Shown here: piece after piece, positions 49,049 to 59,989 of the stretch | How positions within the stretch are numbered: the stretch's first letter is position 1 | How the letters are laid out: each line of letters opens with the position of its first letter | Assembly: GCA_963971535.1 (NCBI GenBank) | Contig: OZ020598.1 | Coordinates: forward strand, 93,226,246 to 93,290,245 | Length of the DNA: 64,000 bases | Direction of reading: 5' to 3' | DNA from: Notolepis coatsorum | Taxonomy: Eukaryota; Chordata; Actinopteri; Aulopiformes; Paralepididae | Position numbers and translations under genes: made by a program | Notes under the pieces: model-generated | Told to the model about the DNA's origin: nothing | Databases searched by the model: none | What the model saw: the letters and a program-made list of their open reading frames with translations, nothing else

Positions 49049-50236
49049 CTATGGTTTTCTTCTCAACCTTTCTGCTGCCAAGGCACCCCTGTGTTCAATA
49101 AAATATTCCAGGGCACCCCTATATACGATAAAGACTTTTCCAGTCCTGTCTTTTTTGCTACAATGATGACAAAAGTGCTTGCTTTCAAAATAATGTTTAT
49201 TTAAGAAACCGGGAAACACATTTGTGTGTATATGCAGGCTATATAATGCATTATTAACAGGTGTTTCAGGTCTAAATGGCTTAGTGCTGTTGACATTACA
49301 CTGCTTGTAGTAGTAAATCAAATAGCATATTTCTTTAAATAGAATTACAGAAAATTATCACTAAAGTGCTATCTGTTGCAGCTGCACTCTTTTCCATAAA
49401 AATAGCATATTTGGATAAGTGTGACCATTTCTCAAAAACTGAAAATGATGTTTAATTTTTTTAAATACAGAAAATGATCACTAAAGTGCTATCTATTGCA
49501 GCTGCACTGTTCTCCATAAAAATAACATATTTGGATAAGTGTGACCATTTCACAGAAAAGGATCACCAAGTTACCATTTCTAATAAATATATAAATAAAT
49601 ACAGAAAATAAGCACTCGTTCACTCAGTGGACATTTCTAGCTCAATGCGAGGTCTGCTGCTGCTGGCTAATAATACGGTCAATACGTGGGGAGATCTTTG
49701 ACATGTCATCCTCAAGGCTCAACTTGGCCCTATATTTTGTTTTCAGAGCTGTCATGGATGAAAAGCCAGCTTCACACAGATATGTGGTGCTGAATGGTAT
49801 CAACACCTTAACTGCTGCATCATGAGATTCTTGGTACTCAGCACCACACTCTGAAACCAGCTCTCCAGGTGGTATCAGTTGAGATTTCAATGAGTTCTTC
49901 CAAGAGTTTGGATGGAGATGTGTCAGGAAGCTTTGTCTCAATGTTGTCTGTAAAGTTTTTTTTTATCCAGAGTAACTTGGTGAACCTTTTCTGTGTTTTA
50001 TTAAATAATGATTTTCAGATTTTGAGAAATGGTCAAACTTAGCCAAATATGGTATTTTCATGGAAAACAGTGCAGCTGCAACAGATAGCACTTTAGTGAT
50101 AATTTTCTGTAATCCAAAAAAAATTAAAAAAAAGAGAAAAAGAAAAAAAGAAAAAGAATTCTTTACATCTCAAGGCTCCCCTGGCAGCTCTCTGAGGCAC
50201 CCTAGGGTGCCGCGGCACCCCTGTTGAGAACCGCTG
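49049..50236 (-). mobile_element. hAT (Charlie/FAM200-like) relic nested in the pogo-like element
   Basis: The right end, GGCACCCCTGTTGAGAACCGCTG, is a Charlie-type terminus (inverse of CAGCGGTTCTCAACAGGGG). The left end near 49049 is a decayed match (TTCTTCTCAACCTTTCTGCTGCCAAGG on the plus strand, interrupted here as a long motif). Minus-strand 49941-49642 reads VLIPFSTTYLCEAGFSSMTA, LKTKYRAKL and ISPRIDRIISQQQ, the C-terminal dimerisation region of hAT transposases such as those behind ZBED5/FAM200 genes. Two roughly 115-bp similar segments (49370-49430 and 49485-49545) share ATAGCATATTTGGATAAGTG. Confidence 0.7.
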
Positions 50237-50297
50237 AATCTAGATAACAGGGGTGGCACTACTTGCCCCTTGGCACTGCTTACCCCACTCTCCCCTA

Positions 50298-50970
50298 CAC
50301 AATACAAACTCTGGTACACAATACAAAGCCTGGTACACAATACAAACTCTGGTACACAATACAAAGCCTGGTACACAATACAACTCTGGTACACAATACA
50401 AACTCTGGTACACAATACAAAGCCTGGTACACAATACAAACTCTGGTACACAATACAAATCCCGGTACACAATACAAAGCCTGGTACACAATACAAATCC
50501 CGGTACACAATACAAAGCCTGGTACACAATGCAAAGCCTGGTACACAATACAAAGCCTGGTACACAATACAAAGCCTGGTACACAATACAAAGCCTGGTA
50601 CACAATACAAAGCCTGGTACACAATACAAACTCTGGTACACAATACAAAGCCTGGTACACAATACAAACTCTGGTACACAATACAAATCCCGGTACACAA
50701 TACAAAGCCTGGTACACAATACAAATCCCGGTACACAATACAAAGCCTGGTACACAATGCAAAGCCTGGTACACAATACAAAGCCTGGTACACAATACAA
50801 AGCCTGGTACACAATACAAAGCCTGGTACACAATGCAAAGCCTGGTACACAATACAAAGCCTGGTACACAATGCAAAGCCTGGTACACAATACAAAGCCT
50901 GGTACACAAAGCAAAGCCTGGTACACAATACAAAGCCTGGTACACAATACAAAGCCTGGTACACAATGCC
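50298..50970 (+). repeat. 19-bp minisatellite, right half
   Basis: About 36 units of CACAATACAAAGCCTGGTA, with unit variants in a repeating higher order (a block of about 230 bp appears twice, about 50400-50630 and 50630-50870). It continues the array at 44622-45046. Confidence 0.96.
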
Positions 50971-51675
50971 CTCAGTCATTGGGTAAATGAAATGTGACGC
51001 GCTCCCTCTTGCAGCAGTTTGCGTCTGTGTGCTGCTGTGGCTGTTAGCAGTTCATTTAAGTCCCGGGTGGGGAAAATGGGTTTTTCACTTGCCAAAGATG
51101 TGGACTGTCAAGCCTGAGGGCGACGCTCCGATACATCGGATCTACTGCCAGTCAATCACGGCCTCCCGGTGAGAGAGGGGGAGGGGGGGGGGGGGGCTCT
51201 GAGGCATGAAAGTGAGTCGTGCTACGGGACTTGGGAGCTGTCCCATTCACTACAATGCTAATTCAGCCAGTGTGAAATGATCGGTAGACAGCCTTGCGCT
51301 TATAGCTCTATTGTTTCATCATCGGGGGCACTGACAAGATTACGTATTCACTGAGTGAAAACCACATAACCGACATGCACGAGATACCGATCCTGGCTGT
51401 TGGGAGAGCAGATAGAGAGCCTGGCAGCAGAGTGATGTCTTCACCTGCCACACTCTGCACACACGGCCTCTTTCAGACCAATTTAATTGCCAATATTTCA
51501 AAGTATAGAACTCTAGATAGTCCTTAACTCTTTCATTCAGAGTAAACACACCTTTATTCTTCAGCGCGTTTCGTCTGTGCTTCAATGTGTCTGTATGTAT
51601 TGATATTTCTTGTGTTTTTTTTTTTTTTGCTATTATATTTACATGCTTTGGCTTGTGCAGCACTTTGGTTTTACA
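50971..51675. other. No feature recognised
   Basis: G-run at about 51183-51197. Short frames only. Confidence 0.35.
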
Positions 51676-51950
51676 CAGTGGTGAAAAGTAACTAAGTATT
51701 TTAATTTCGAGCTACTTGTACTTTACGTGAATATTTTCCTTTTAGGGAACTTTATACTTTTACTCCACTACATTTCAAAGGAAAGCACTGGAATACACAA
51801 ACACCATGCTTTTACATTAGGTACATTCAATAGTAAAATCTACTTTTACTCAAGTAGAATTTGAATGGAGGGCTTTTACCAGAGCACTCATTTATCTGGG
51901 TATTTCTACTTTTACTTAAGTAAAGCAACTGTGAACTTCTTCCACCACTG
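51676..51950. mobile_element. hAT-type MITE, 'CAGTGGTGG' family copy B
   Basis: Perfect 8-bp duplication GTTTTACA (51668-51675 and 51951-51958). Ends CAGTGGTGAAAAGTAACTAA and GAACTTCTTCCACCACTG. 275 bp, the shortest and cleanest copy here. Confidence 0.92.
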
Positions 51951-52404
51951 GTTTTACACACGCTCCATCGCTCTCCTTAGCTATAGTATGTTCTCTTTTC
52001 AAGGGATTGGCAACGATTCAACAAGTAGTTTACAGTAAACACTACATTCCATGTTCTAAAAGATTAGGGTGAAATCAGTACTAAAACAGTAACAACAACA
52101 AGACCAGGCTGGTATCTGGTGTGTTATCCTCGTATCCAGGTCTATCTCGCACTCAATAGATGTTACAAGAAGTACAAGAAGGTGTAATTATCTGGAGGGT
52201 CTTTCTGTCTGTCACACCTCCACCAGCACCTTTTATCTGGCACCTAGCAACACCCAGCATGTGGTCTCGTTCATTACCCCAACCATCTGCCAGAGCGAGT
52301 CCACCTGTAGGACCCAGTCTGGTGTGAATGATCCTGGGTGTCGCTGGACAGCAGGGGAGAGCGGGCGTGTCACTGTCAATAGCATGAATCTGCAGAGCCG
52401 CAAG
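51951..52404. other. No feature recognised
   Basis: Ordinary intergenic sequence before the GC-rich array. Confidence 0.35.
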
Positions 52405-52855
52405 CCCAACGTCTGGGCGGGGCTTTGGGGCTTGTACTCTGTGTGAGGCGGGACGTCTGGGCTTGTACTCTGTGTGAGAGGCGGGCGTCGGGGCTTGTAC
52501 TCTGTGTGAGAGGCGGGGCGTCGGGGCTTGTACTCTGTGTGAGAGGCGGGGCGTCGGGGCTTGTACTCTGTGTGAGGCGGGGCGTCGGGGCTTGTACTCT
52601 GTGTGAGGCGGGGCGTCGGGCTTGTACTCTGTGTGAGGCGGGGCGTCGGGGCTTGTACTCTGTGTGAGGCGGGGCGTCGGGGCTTGTACTCTGTGTGAGG
52701 CGGGGCGTCGGGGCTTGTACTCTGTGTGAGAGGCGGGGCGTCGGGGCTTGTACTCTGTGTGAGAGGCGGGGCTTCGGGGCTTGTACTCTGTGTGAGGCGG
52801 GGCGTCGGGGCTTGTACTCTGTGTGAGAGGCGGGGCGTCGGGGCTTGTACTCTGT
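52405..52855 (+). repeat. 31-33-bp GC-rich minisatellite, forward part
   Basis: About 14 units of CTTGTACTCTGTGTGAGGCG followed by GGGCGTCGGGG; some units carry two extra bases (GTGTGAGAGGCG). The array continues in inverted orientation at 53041-53145. Confidence 0.95.
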
Positions 52856-53060
52856 GTTGTTTCCTGTAAAACCCGGAAGTAGTCAGTTTGTGCTGTTTAT
52901 TTTACAAGCAGTGAGGACTCGACAGCATTTGCATTTCTGTGTTCTGTGTTCCGTGTTGCGGGTTGGAGTTAGGGTTAGGGTTAGGGTTAGGGTTAAAAAT
53001 AAACAGCACAAACTGACTACTTCCGGGTTTTACAGGAAACAACACAGAGTACAAGCCCCG
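52839..53060. repeat. Perfect inverted repeat enclosing telomere-type repeats
   Basis: Arms 52839-52901 and 52998-53060 (CGGGGCTTGTACTCTGTGTT ... CAGTTTGTGCTGTTTA) are exact inverses over about 62 bp. The loop (about 52902-52997) contains (TTAGGG) repeats at about 52968-52995. Confidence 0.92.
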
Positions 53061-53145
53061 ACACCCCGCCCACGCACAGTCACACAGAGTACAAGCCCCG
53101 AAGCTCCGCCTCACACAGAGTACAAGCCCCGAAGCCCCGCCCAGA
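53041..53145 (-). repeat. 31-bp minisatellite, inverted part
   Basis: Three diverged inverted units (ACACAGAGTACAAGCCCCG, then CGCCC/TCCGCC variants). Confidence 0.9.
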
Positions 53146-53343
53146 CGTTGGGCTTGATATACCCTGGCCTACTCGTCACTGTAGTTATCGAGCGGGCAGC
53201 CCCCCCCCCCCCCCCCCCCCCCCCCAGCTTTTTCAGTTAGTTTGGCCCACAACACTCAGAAGAACGGTTAATGCCGGTGTCCTGGACCCACCCCCCTACT
53301 GTATATCCACTCTCAGCAGACCCGACACCACAGGGGTGGGGGG

Positions 53344-53629
53344 TAAGGGCGTAATTTAGTTTTCAATGGTGGGAGGGGACACATTTGGGGGCGTGGTCAG
53401 TGGCGTCGTTTCAGTAAAAGCCAAGGTATTGCACGGCGGGAGGGTGGCTGTTACGTCCGGTGCTACGTATAGTTGTATTCCGTGTGGTCCTATAGTGCCG
53501 CGTCGCGTCACCGTTTATTATCGTGTAACATTGTTTTGGACGGTAAAAAAGTGCAGGGGACAATAACTGCCTTCTGAAAACATGCAGGGGACATGTCCCC
53601 CGTGTCCCCCCCCCATAATTACACCCCTG
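53344..53629. mobile_element. hAT-type MITE (GGGCGTAATT / AATTACACCCCTG ends)
   Basis: 8-bp duplication GTGGGGGG (53336-53343 and 53630-53637), in G-rich sequence, so less decisive. The right end ATAATTACACCCCTG is mirrored by AAGGGCGTAATTTAG at the left, and GGGGACA occurs inside both ends. 286 bp. Confidence 0.7.
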
Positions 53630-53645
53630 GTGGGGGGGCGACAGT

Positions 53646-53910
53646 GGGCGGGAGGTATAGATCAGTCGTCCGGTAAACCGGAGGTTCCCGGTTCGATTCC
53701 CGCTCCTCCCGGGGCAGCGTGTCGAAGTGTCCTTGAGCAAGACACTTAACCCCTTAATTGCTCTTAACCCAATGAGCAGGTTGGCACCGTGCCGTCGGTG
53801 TGTGAATGTGTGAGTGAATGGGTAAAATATGAGGATAAAATTGTAAAGCGCTTTGGATTGAAGCGCTATATAAATGCAGCCATTTACTATTTACCATTTA
53901 CCATTTACCA
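53646..53910 (+). mobile_element. tRNA-derived SINE, same family as 43007-43361
   Basis: Head with a B box GGTTCGATTCCCGC, body AGTGTCCTTGAGCAAGACAC, 3' end AAGCGCTATATAAATGCAG followed by CATTTAC units as tail. The A box is weak (TATAGATCAGTCG). Confidence 0.7.
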
Positions 53911-53954
53911 CAGCACTAACTGCCATCCACAATATCATCATCAACACTATCCTT

Positions 53955-54285
53955 GACCTACCAGCCTCCCTCTGCTCCAGACCCTGTGCTGAGGTACTGA
54001 TATGACCTACCAGCCTCCCTCTGCTCCAGACCCTGTGCTGAGGTACTGATATGACCTACCAGCCTCCCTCTGCTCCAGACCCTGTGCTGAGGTACTGATA
54101 TGACCTACCAGCCTCCCTCTGCTCCAGACCCTGTGCTGAGGTACTGATAGGACCTACCAGCCTCCCTCTGCTCCAGACACTGTGCTGAGGTACTGATATG
54201 ACCTACCAGCCTCCCTCTGCTCCAGACACTGTGCTGAGGTACTGATATGACATACCAGCCTCCCTCTGCTCCAGACCCTGTACTG
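53955..54285 (+). repeat. 49-bp minisatellite, about seven units
   Basis: Unit CCTACCAGCCTCCCTCTGCT CCAGACCCTGTGCTGAGGTA CTGATATGA. The last unit is interrupted by the MITE beginning near 54286. Confidence 0.93.
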
Positions 54286-54404
54286 ACATGGGTACTTATG
54301 TGAAAGTATGGGTACAGTCTCAAAATCATTCTCAAGTAAAAGTCAGATAATCTGGCTAAAAACACACTTGAGTAAAAGTAAAAAAGCTTCTATTTTTATA
54401 TGTA

Positions 54405-55090
54405 CTTTGATTTGATTTGATTTTATTGATGGATTAAAAACACACAACAAGGATCCAAAGGATAACATGAGAAAGAGTAAAACCCTTATTTCCGTCATGG
54501 TCCCAGGGCTGTTAGGCCACAACAAAAAACACGACAATAACACAACACTCATACATTTAAAACATTATAAGACTAACCTATCGCTAAAATTGTATACCCC
54601 ACAATAACTAAAAACTGATTGGAAACCCATTCAAACTATAGGGGGCTATTCTTCTATTCTGTCCATGAGCCACTTCCTGACGCTTCTCTTGAAGCTGTGG
54701 AGGCTCAAGCTCTGCTTGAAGGGGAGAGGCAGCTTGTTCCAATCCTGGGCTCCAGAGAAAGTAAGGGAGCATTGGCCCAGTTTCGATCGGAAAGAAGGAG
54801 GCTTCAGGTTTGCTATGCTTGCTCTAGTTCTGTGGTTGTGGGATTCGTTGACCGGGGTGAAGTAGTTTTGGAGGTATCTAGGGGACCTTTGGTTTATAAT
54901 ATTGTGCACTATGTTCAGTCTGAGCTGGGTAACTCTGGCCTCTATAGGAAGCCAGTTTAGCTCCTGGAAGTGACTCCTCCCTATGTGGGTGCGAGGGCCA
55001 AGACCCATTACCACCCTTACTAGCTTATTTTGGGAAACCTGAAGCTTCTTTTTTATGTTCACTGTCAGGCCCTCGAACCACGATACGCTA
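54405..55090 (-). mobile_element. LINE 3' fragment with ORF2 C-terminus, minus strand
   Basis: Minus-strand frame 55062-54646 (138 codons): QVSQNKLVRVVMGLGPRTHI, FQELNWLPIEARVTQLRLNI, NHRTRASIANLKPPSFRSKL and SGAQDWNKLPLPFKQ. This is the C-terminal region of CR1/Rex-like LINE proteins. The UTR ends in AATAAAATCAAATCAAATC units at about 54405-54430. Confidence 0.75.
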
Positions 55091-55305
55091 CCATAGTCAA
55101 AACTTAAGTACTAAAAAGTCAAAACTTTTTTTCTGACTGTCTATTCTTCTGATAGCAGGTGTTTAATCAAAGATCCCAGTTTTCTAGTCTTGCACAAGGA
55201 CCAATCAGCATGGGTATGGGCGGGTTCATTTTCCATTGATGGGGATTTGATTTTTAAATGGGTTTTAAATAAAGTGCTGCCGCAGGATTAATATAGTTAA
55301 CGTTA

Positions 55306-55885
55306 GTTGATTGATTGAAAACTTTATTAACAGATTGCAGAATGGGTACAATACAGTACGGCTCAATACGCACAATTGTTAGACTTTCGTCTTGTTTACA
55401 TCAGGGTCCCCCATTTTCAATTCATATTGACATTTATGACATACACAACATACAGATATACAGATATATATATCTTGACATTTATGACATACATGACATA
55501 CAGAGATATACAGTACTGTTATATTTGTGACATACAAGATATGCAAATATACAGTACTGTTAAACGGAGATCCTGGAAAATATATACATACAAGGGGGAG
55601 GAAACTGTACATTAGGAGTGGGTGGGGGGGGGGGGGGGGGTTAGACATTTACGGGGGGCCAGTTTCGAATTGCAGCAGGTGCTCTCTGAGAGCGGTTTTG
55701 AAGGTGGGTAGGGATTCACATTTATTTTACGGCTGTGGGTAGGGCGTTCCACATTACTGTGGCATAATTGCGAAACGTGTTTAGTCCCTTGTTTGAGCCG
55801 AATCTGGGTTGAACATGATTTGTGGAGCTCCCTCTGGTGTTGTGATCGTGGTATTCACTGACCTTTCGGCCAGTTCGCCCAGAGA
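55306..55885 (-). mobile_element. Second LINE 3' fragment, minus strand
   Basis: On the minus strand 55870-55660 encodes pieces such as NTRGSS, GSNKGLNTFRNYATVMWNAL and PTAVK, the same C-terminal region as the fragment at 54646. The tail is TTAATAAAGTTTTCAATCAA. Its first bases match the tail remnant at 7581. Confidence 0.65.
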
Positions 55886-56119
55886 AACAAATAATATACT
55901 AATTAAAATAGTTGTACCTGCAAGATTTGTACTTTGTAGGTCTGCATTTTAAAGTATGTAAGGAGTAAGGAGTAAAAAGTATGTATTTTTTTCTCTGAAA
56001 TGTAATTGAGTAAAAGTACAAGTATACAAACCTAATAATACTCGAGTAAAGTACAAATCTCCCAAAACAGTACTCAAGTATTATAACAAAGTACAATTAC
56101 TCAAGTACTTTACACCCCT

Positions 56120-56800
56120 GGGTACTGATATCAGATGCTGGTTAGCTACCTGTCGTCTCAAGGAGCACTGGTCAATGTAAGGAAAAACAACTATTGAACA
56201 ATACAGTTCACAAAGATGGCAGAGAAGTCGGACAACACACTGGCCACGGGTTGAACCGCACTGGGACGCTGTCTGTCTCCTGTGTCTTGTCAGGTCTGTC
56301 TGTCCCCCCTCTCAGCCTTTCTGCTGTCTCGATAAAGACAGCTTATTAAGAGGAGTAGATATCCCACTTTGGATCACACAAGTCATATGGGATAGATTTA
56401 CACGTTGAGAGACTTTAATATGTTTCAAAATGTCACAACAAACTTGGTTTAACAGACTGAGAAAAAGAGGCAGGTGGCTGTAATCGACTTCCTGTCAGGA
56501 CAGTGTGAGCCCTGCGCTCTGCAACATACACACACAGCCTCTGCTGCCAGAAGACACAAAAAGAAGGCTATAGCTCCATCTTGTGGTTGGATCATGAACA
56601 ACATGTCAAACTGAATAGCGACCAGGGATGAACTCTTTTTATTTTGCCCTCTAGTATAAATCTTTATTCACCCAGAGAAGATTTACTGACGCAACTTGCT
56701 GTTTTCCAGAAACACCCTTACAGAAATGTTTCAGTTACAGTACATAATACATAATTCTATGATACATTCACACCAGGGACCTGTTTGGCACAACCACACA
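56120..56800. other. No feature recognised
   Basis: Intergenic sequence; only short frames. Confidence 0.35.
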
Positions 56801-57020
56801 ATAGACCAACCAAATTGCTTGTCTTAAGCCACTGGGGATGGCCTTGCTCAAGGGCACGTCAACGATAGTCGTTGAAGAAGGGAAGAGAGTTATTAATTTC
56901 CTTCCCATAGCCTGTTCTTTCCCCAGCCGGGCCTAGGATTCAAACCAGAGACCATGCTTCTTTAACTTTATGTCACTGCTGTACGCTTACGCTATAAGCC
57001 ATCACCAGCCATAATGTGAA
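56801..57020 (-). mobile_element. Possible tRNA-derived SINE
   Basis: On the minus strand an A-box-like GATGGCTTATAGCGTAAGCG and a B-box GGTTTGAATCC, then a body with GTGCCCTTGAGCAAGGCC, as in several fish SINEs. Confidence 0.45.
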
Positions 57021-57174
57021 TGTGAGCTATTGTAGGTCAAACTCAGAGTGGATTTTATTCATAAAACTACATTGAAAGCACAAATAATTTGACCACCTTG
57101 TCACTTGGTGCACACACCAAATTCTCACTATAGAAGGTTCCCAACCAGAGCCAAAATAAAATGGGGGACACAGC

Positions 57175-57951
57175 CAGTGTTGTAGTCGAGTCACTAAATA
57201 TCAAGTTCAAGTCAAGTCTCGAGTCCCCAGTGTTCGAGTACAAGTCCGAGTCACCAAAGAAGAGCCAGAGTCGAGTCTGAGTCCAAGTCATCAATGAATT
57301 ATTTTATTTAGAATGTTTACAAATAAATAAACAAACAAATAATTTTTCGATCATTTTCACAAATAAACTAACGAAAAGGATAGGTTTCAAGCCGAAGGCT
57401 TATAGAGCAACCTACCCCTAATTCAAAAAACAAATTCAAAAAAGTTAAAGTTTTCAAAATATAACAAAAAAAAATTAACAATTAACAATTAAAAATCAAC
57501 AAAAACCGATCCAGAAAAGAACAAAAAAAGTTAAAGTTTGCAAGATAAAACAAACAAACAAACAAAAAATCAACAATCAACAAAAAACTTTCCTGAAAAG
57601 AACATAAGCCATCAAAAATTCATCTTCAATACCAGAGTTTCATAGAAAAAAAAGAAAAGTGTCATCAAGGTTGAGTCCACTCCACTCAAAGAGCTGACAT
57701 AATGACAAAGCGGTCACCATTTCAAAGGGAGTTTATTTACTTTGTGACACAATAGCCAAACAAATGCACTAGCCATCAATATCTTATGCCAAATTATTAG
57801 GGCTTATTACAAAAATAATATATATTTATCAATTAAGTCTGAGTCCTCGTTTGCACCTTCCGAGTCCGAATGCAGTCCAATGCTCGAGTCCAAGTCCGAG
57901 TCATCAGTGCGCAAGTCCAAGTCGAGTCACGAGTCCTGTCAGTCCAGGACC
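57175..57951 (-). mobile_element. hAT-type MITE ('GACTCG' family), copy 2
   Basis: Starts CAGTGTTGTAGTCGAGTCAC and carries GTCCGAGTCACCAAAGAAGA and TTCCGAGTCCGAATGCAGTC, inverse of copy 1 at 23033. The far end stops inside the repeats (GTCCAGGACCC). The interior (57300-57720) is A-rich and lacks the BED finger seen in copy 1. Confidence 0.75.
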
Positions 57952-58288
57952 CTAATTATTATTATTTGTTTTAACCTTTATTTAACCAGGAAAAAGTCTC
58001 ATTGATATTAAAAAAGCACAAAAGCTATGGAACACCCCTGTGAACATTAGGAAGGCTAGATCTCTAAATATCTTCAAAAATAAGCTCAAAACGTAAGCTA
58101 CCTCTTCACATTAGCCTTTAAAATACTCTCCACTTGTGATTGTACTATAGATGAGATTGCATTATTTTACTCTGTCTATTTTATTTTATTATATTTGTCT
58201 ATTCTACTCTTTTGTTACTTTTTATTACAGGTTTTAAACAGTGCCGGTATCCAACAGGAAGAAAGACTGTCAGGTTTTGCATAATTTT
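57952..58288 (+). mobile_element. LINE remnants
   Basis: 57955-58005 is the inverse of a common LINE/SINE tail (TTTAACCTTTATTTAACCAG). 58020-58100 on the plus strand reads NIRKARSLNIFKNKLKT, like the very end of CR1-type LINE proteins. The remainder is a T-rich UTR. Confidence 0.45.
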
Positions 58289-58940
58289 TGTCATAATCAC
58301 AGCGAGCGCGTACTTCACCCCTCCTCCTTCTCCCCTCACATTCATCATGCACTCCTCTTCATCCTCCCTTCCATCCACCACGCACTCCTCTTCATCCTCC
58401 CTTCCATCCACCACGTACTCCTCTTCATCCTCCCTTCCATCCACCACGTACTCCTCTTCATCCTCCCTTCCATCCACCACATACTCCTCTTCATCCTCCC
58501 TTCCATCCACCACGCACTCCTCTTCATCCTCCCTTCCATCCACCACACACTCCTCTTCATCCTCCCTTCCATCCACCACGCACTCCACTTCATCCTCCCT
58601 TCCATCCACCACGCACTCCTCTTCATCCTCCCTTCCATCCACCACGTACTCCTCTTCATCCTCCCTTCCATCCACCACGTACTCCTCTTCATCCTCCCTT
58701 CCATCCACCACATACTCCTCTTCATCCTCCCTTCCATCCACCACGTACTCCTCTTCATCCTCCCTTCCATCCACCACGGAAGCCTCATGCCCTTTTATGG
58801 TCAGCATCCCTTCACCTCCCGTCACTCAACCCAGCTGCACCTCATCCCCTGATTCACACGCTGTCAGGCACCTCACTCCTCACAGCTGTATCCCATCCCC
58901 TGATGATGAGGACCCTACTTCAACCGGACAACACTGGTGT
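58289..58940 (+). repeat. LTR family X copy 2 with internal 33-bp minisatellite
   Basis: Fossil LTR. Starts TGTCATAATCACAGCGAG and later has CGGAAGCCTCATGCCC and CTCATCCCCTGATTCACACG, matching the solo LTR at 42701. It is truncated on the right. Between these parts lie about 13 copies of a 33-bp unit (see next entry). Confidence 0.75.
58349..58785 (+). repeat. 33-bp minisatellite within the LTR copy
   Basis: Unit ACTCCTCTTCATCCTCCCTT CCATCCACCACGC, about 13 copies with single-base variants. The solo LTR at 42730-42765 has only one related segment (TCCTCCTCATCCTCCCCCAC), so the array arose by local expansion. Confidence 0.93.
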
Positions 58941-59019
58941 TAGTATCATTACCTGCTCCCTTTATCCCCAATTCATATCTGTTGTACATTACATTGCTTA
59001 AAAGTTAAAACCCATCACA

Positions 59020-59690
59020 AACTCACCGTCTGTGATATCCGTGCAAGCGTCCCATTGCCAGGATGACCCTGAGGAGTTACGGAATAAACAGCATGGCTCT
59101 GCTTTGACTTGAAGGAGGCTGATCTTAATAAAATACTGGATAAGGGACACAGTGTGTACAGAAAACAGATAAAATGGCTGAAGGATGAAAAGAGGTTTTG
59201 GAACCACTATTTAATGTTGGAGGAAACGCCACTCACCATACAGACTGAGCACCATGAGTACAGGGTGCAGAGATCCACTCTGGAATCTGGATTTATAAGA
59301 GACCAGGGAATGTCTGGCACTGAGGCCTGGGTGTCAGAATCTTCACACAAGACTTAAGTGTCTGTCTGCAGGTGTGAGCCATGCTTTGATCACTATAACA
59401 CCATACACCATTGCCGTGTTTAGAGACCAGTCTGGGAGGTATGGATTGTTTGACTCTCATACCAGAAATGCTGACGGGCTACCTGAGTCTAAAGGAAAGG
59501 CTGTAATGATGACATTCACGCAGTTGAATCATCTGTTCAAGAAGATTTACCAGCTGAATACCTTGCTGCGCTTTCAGAATATTGACGATATGCCGTTTGA
59601 CTTCATGTCAGTGGCATTTGTACCTGCAAAGGCTCTTGTCAGACCATTTGCCATCCCAACAATTGCAACCGGATCTGCATGACAAAAGGC
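59020..59690 (+). pseudogene. Cysteine-protease-like (C76/tegument-N-like) domain fragment of a transposon
   Basis: Plus-strand pieces: DLNKILDKGHSVYRKQIKWL with HHEYRVQRSTLESGF (59109-59357), then TPYTIAVFRDQSGRYGLFDS, HTRNADGLPESKGKAVMMTF and FQNIDDMPFDFMSVAFVP (59374-59682). The pattern 'YxLFDSHxRNxxGLPxxxGxAVxxxF' is known to me from a papain-fold protease-like domain found in fish transposon polyproteins, probably Helitron-type. The DSH histidine is present; the N-terminal catalytic Cys segment was not recognised. It is a broken fossil. Confidence 0.45.
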
Positions 59691-59818
59691 CTGTGGAATT
59701 CCGCACGGGGAAAATTGTGAAAGTGTGGGTGCACCGCCGGCCAACGGGAGAGGGACTCTCGCGAGTCTCTATGACAAACGGTTCCATGCCTTTATCTCCT
59801 CAAGACTGGCCTACTCTA

Positions 59819-59890
59819 GGGGCGGTCAGGTGGTGTAGCGGAGATTGCATTCGTCACCAATGCAAGAGGCTGCGGGTCCCCAGGGCCGGC
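59819..59890 (+). tRNA. tRNA-like SINE head
   Basis: GGTGGTGTAGCGGAGATTGC resembles an A box, the stem GCATT/AATGC an anticodon arm, and GCGGGTCCCC a damaged B box. Probably the head of a SINE; not a functional tRNA. Confidence 0.4.
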
Positions 59891-59989
59891 CCTTGCTGGG
59901 CCGGTTATGAGAATGATATTGGACATTTCCTCCCCCTGACAGTGGTCTCCTACCTGGTCCCCTACCTCCCTCTAGTGGCCAGAGTAGCC

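Larger units (their letters stand above)
54286..56119. mobile_element. hAT-type MITE ('CAAGTACTTTACACCCCTG' family) with LINE insertions
   Basis: The right end ACTCAAGTACTTTACACCCCTG is followed by GGTACTGA; TGTACTGA precedes the left end, agreeing at 7 of 8 positions. Repeated GAGTAAAAGTA motifs fill both ends. Two LINE 3' fragments are nested inside (54405-55090 and 55306-55885). The left terminus is decayed. Confidence 0.6.

Noticed and set aside
50170-50997. Frames of 220-270 codons on both strands (Cys-Val-Pro-Gly-Phe and Thr-Gln-Tyr-Lys repeats)
   Set aside because: They come only from the 19-bp array; 19 is not a multiple of three, so all frames stay open over a 57-bp super-period. 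No start context or conservation signal.
58199-58943. Repeat protein with 13 copies of VVDGREDEEEY (minus) or SSSSLPSTTYS (plus)
   Set aside because: The 33-bp minisatellite keeps every frame open on both strands and lies inside an LTR fossil.
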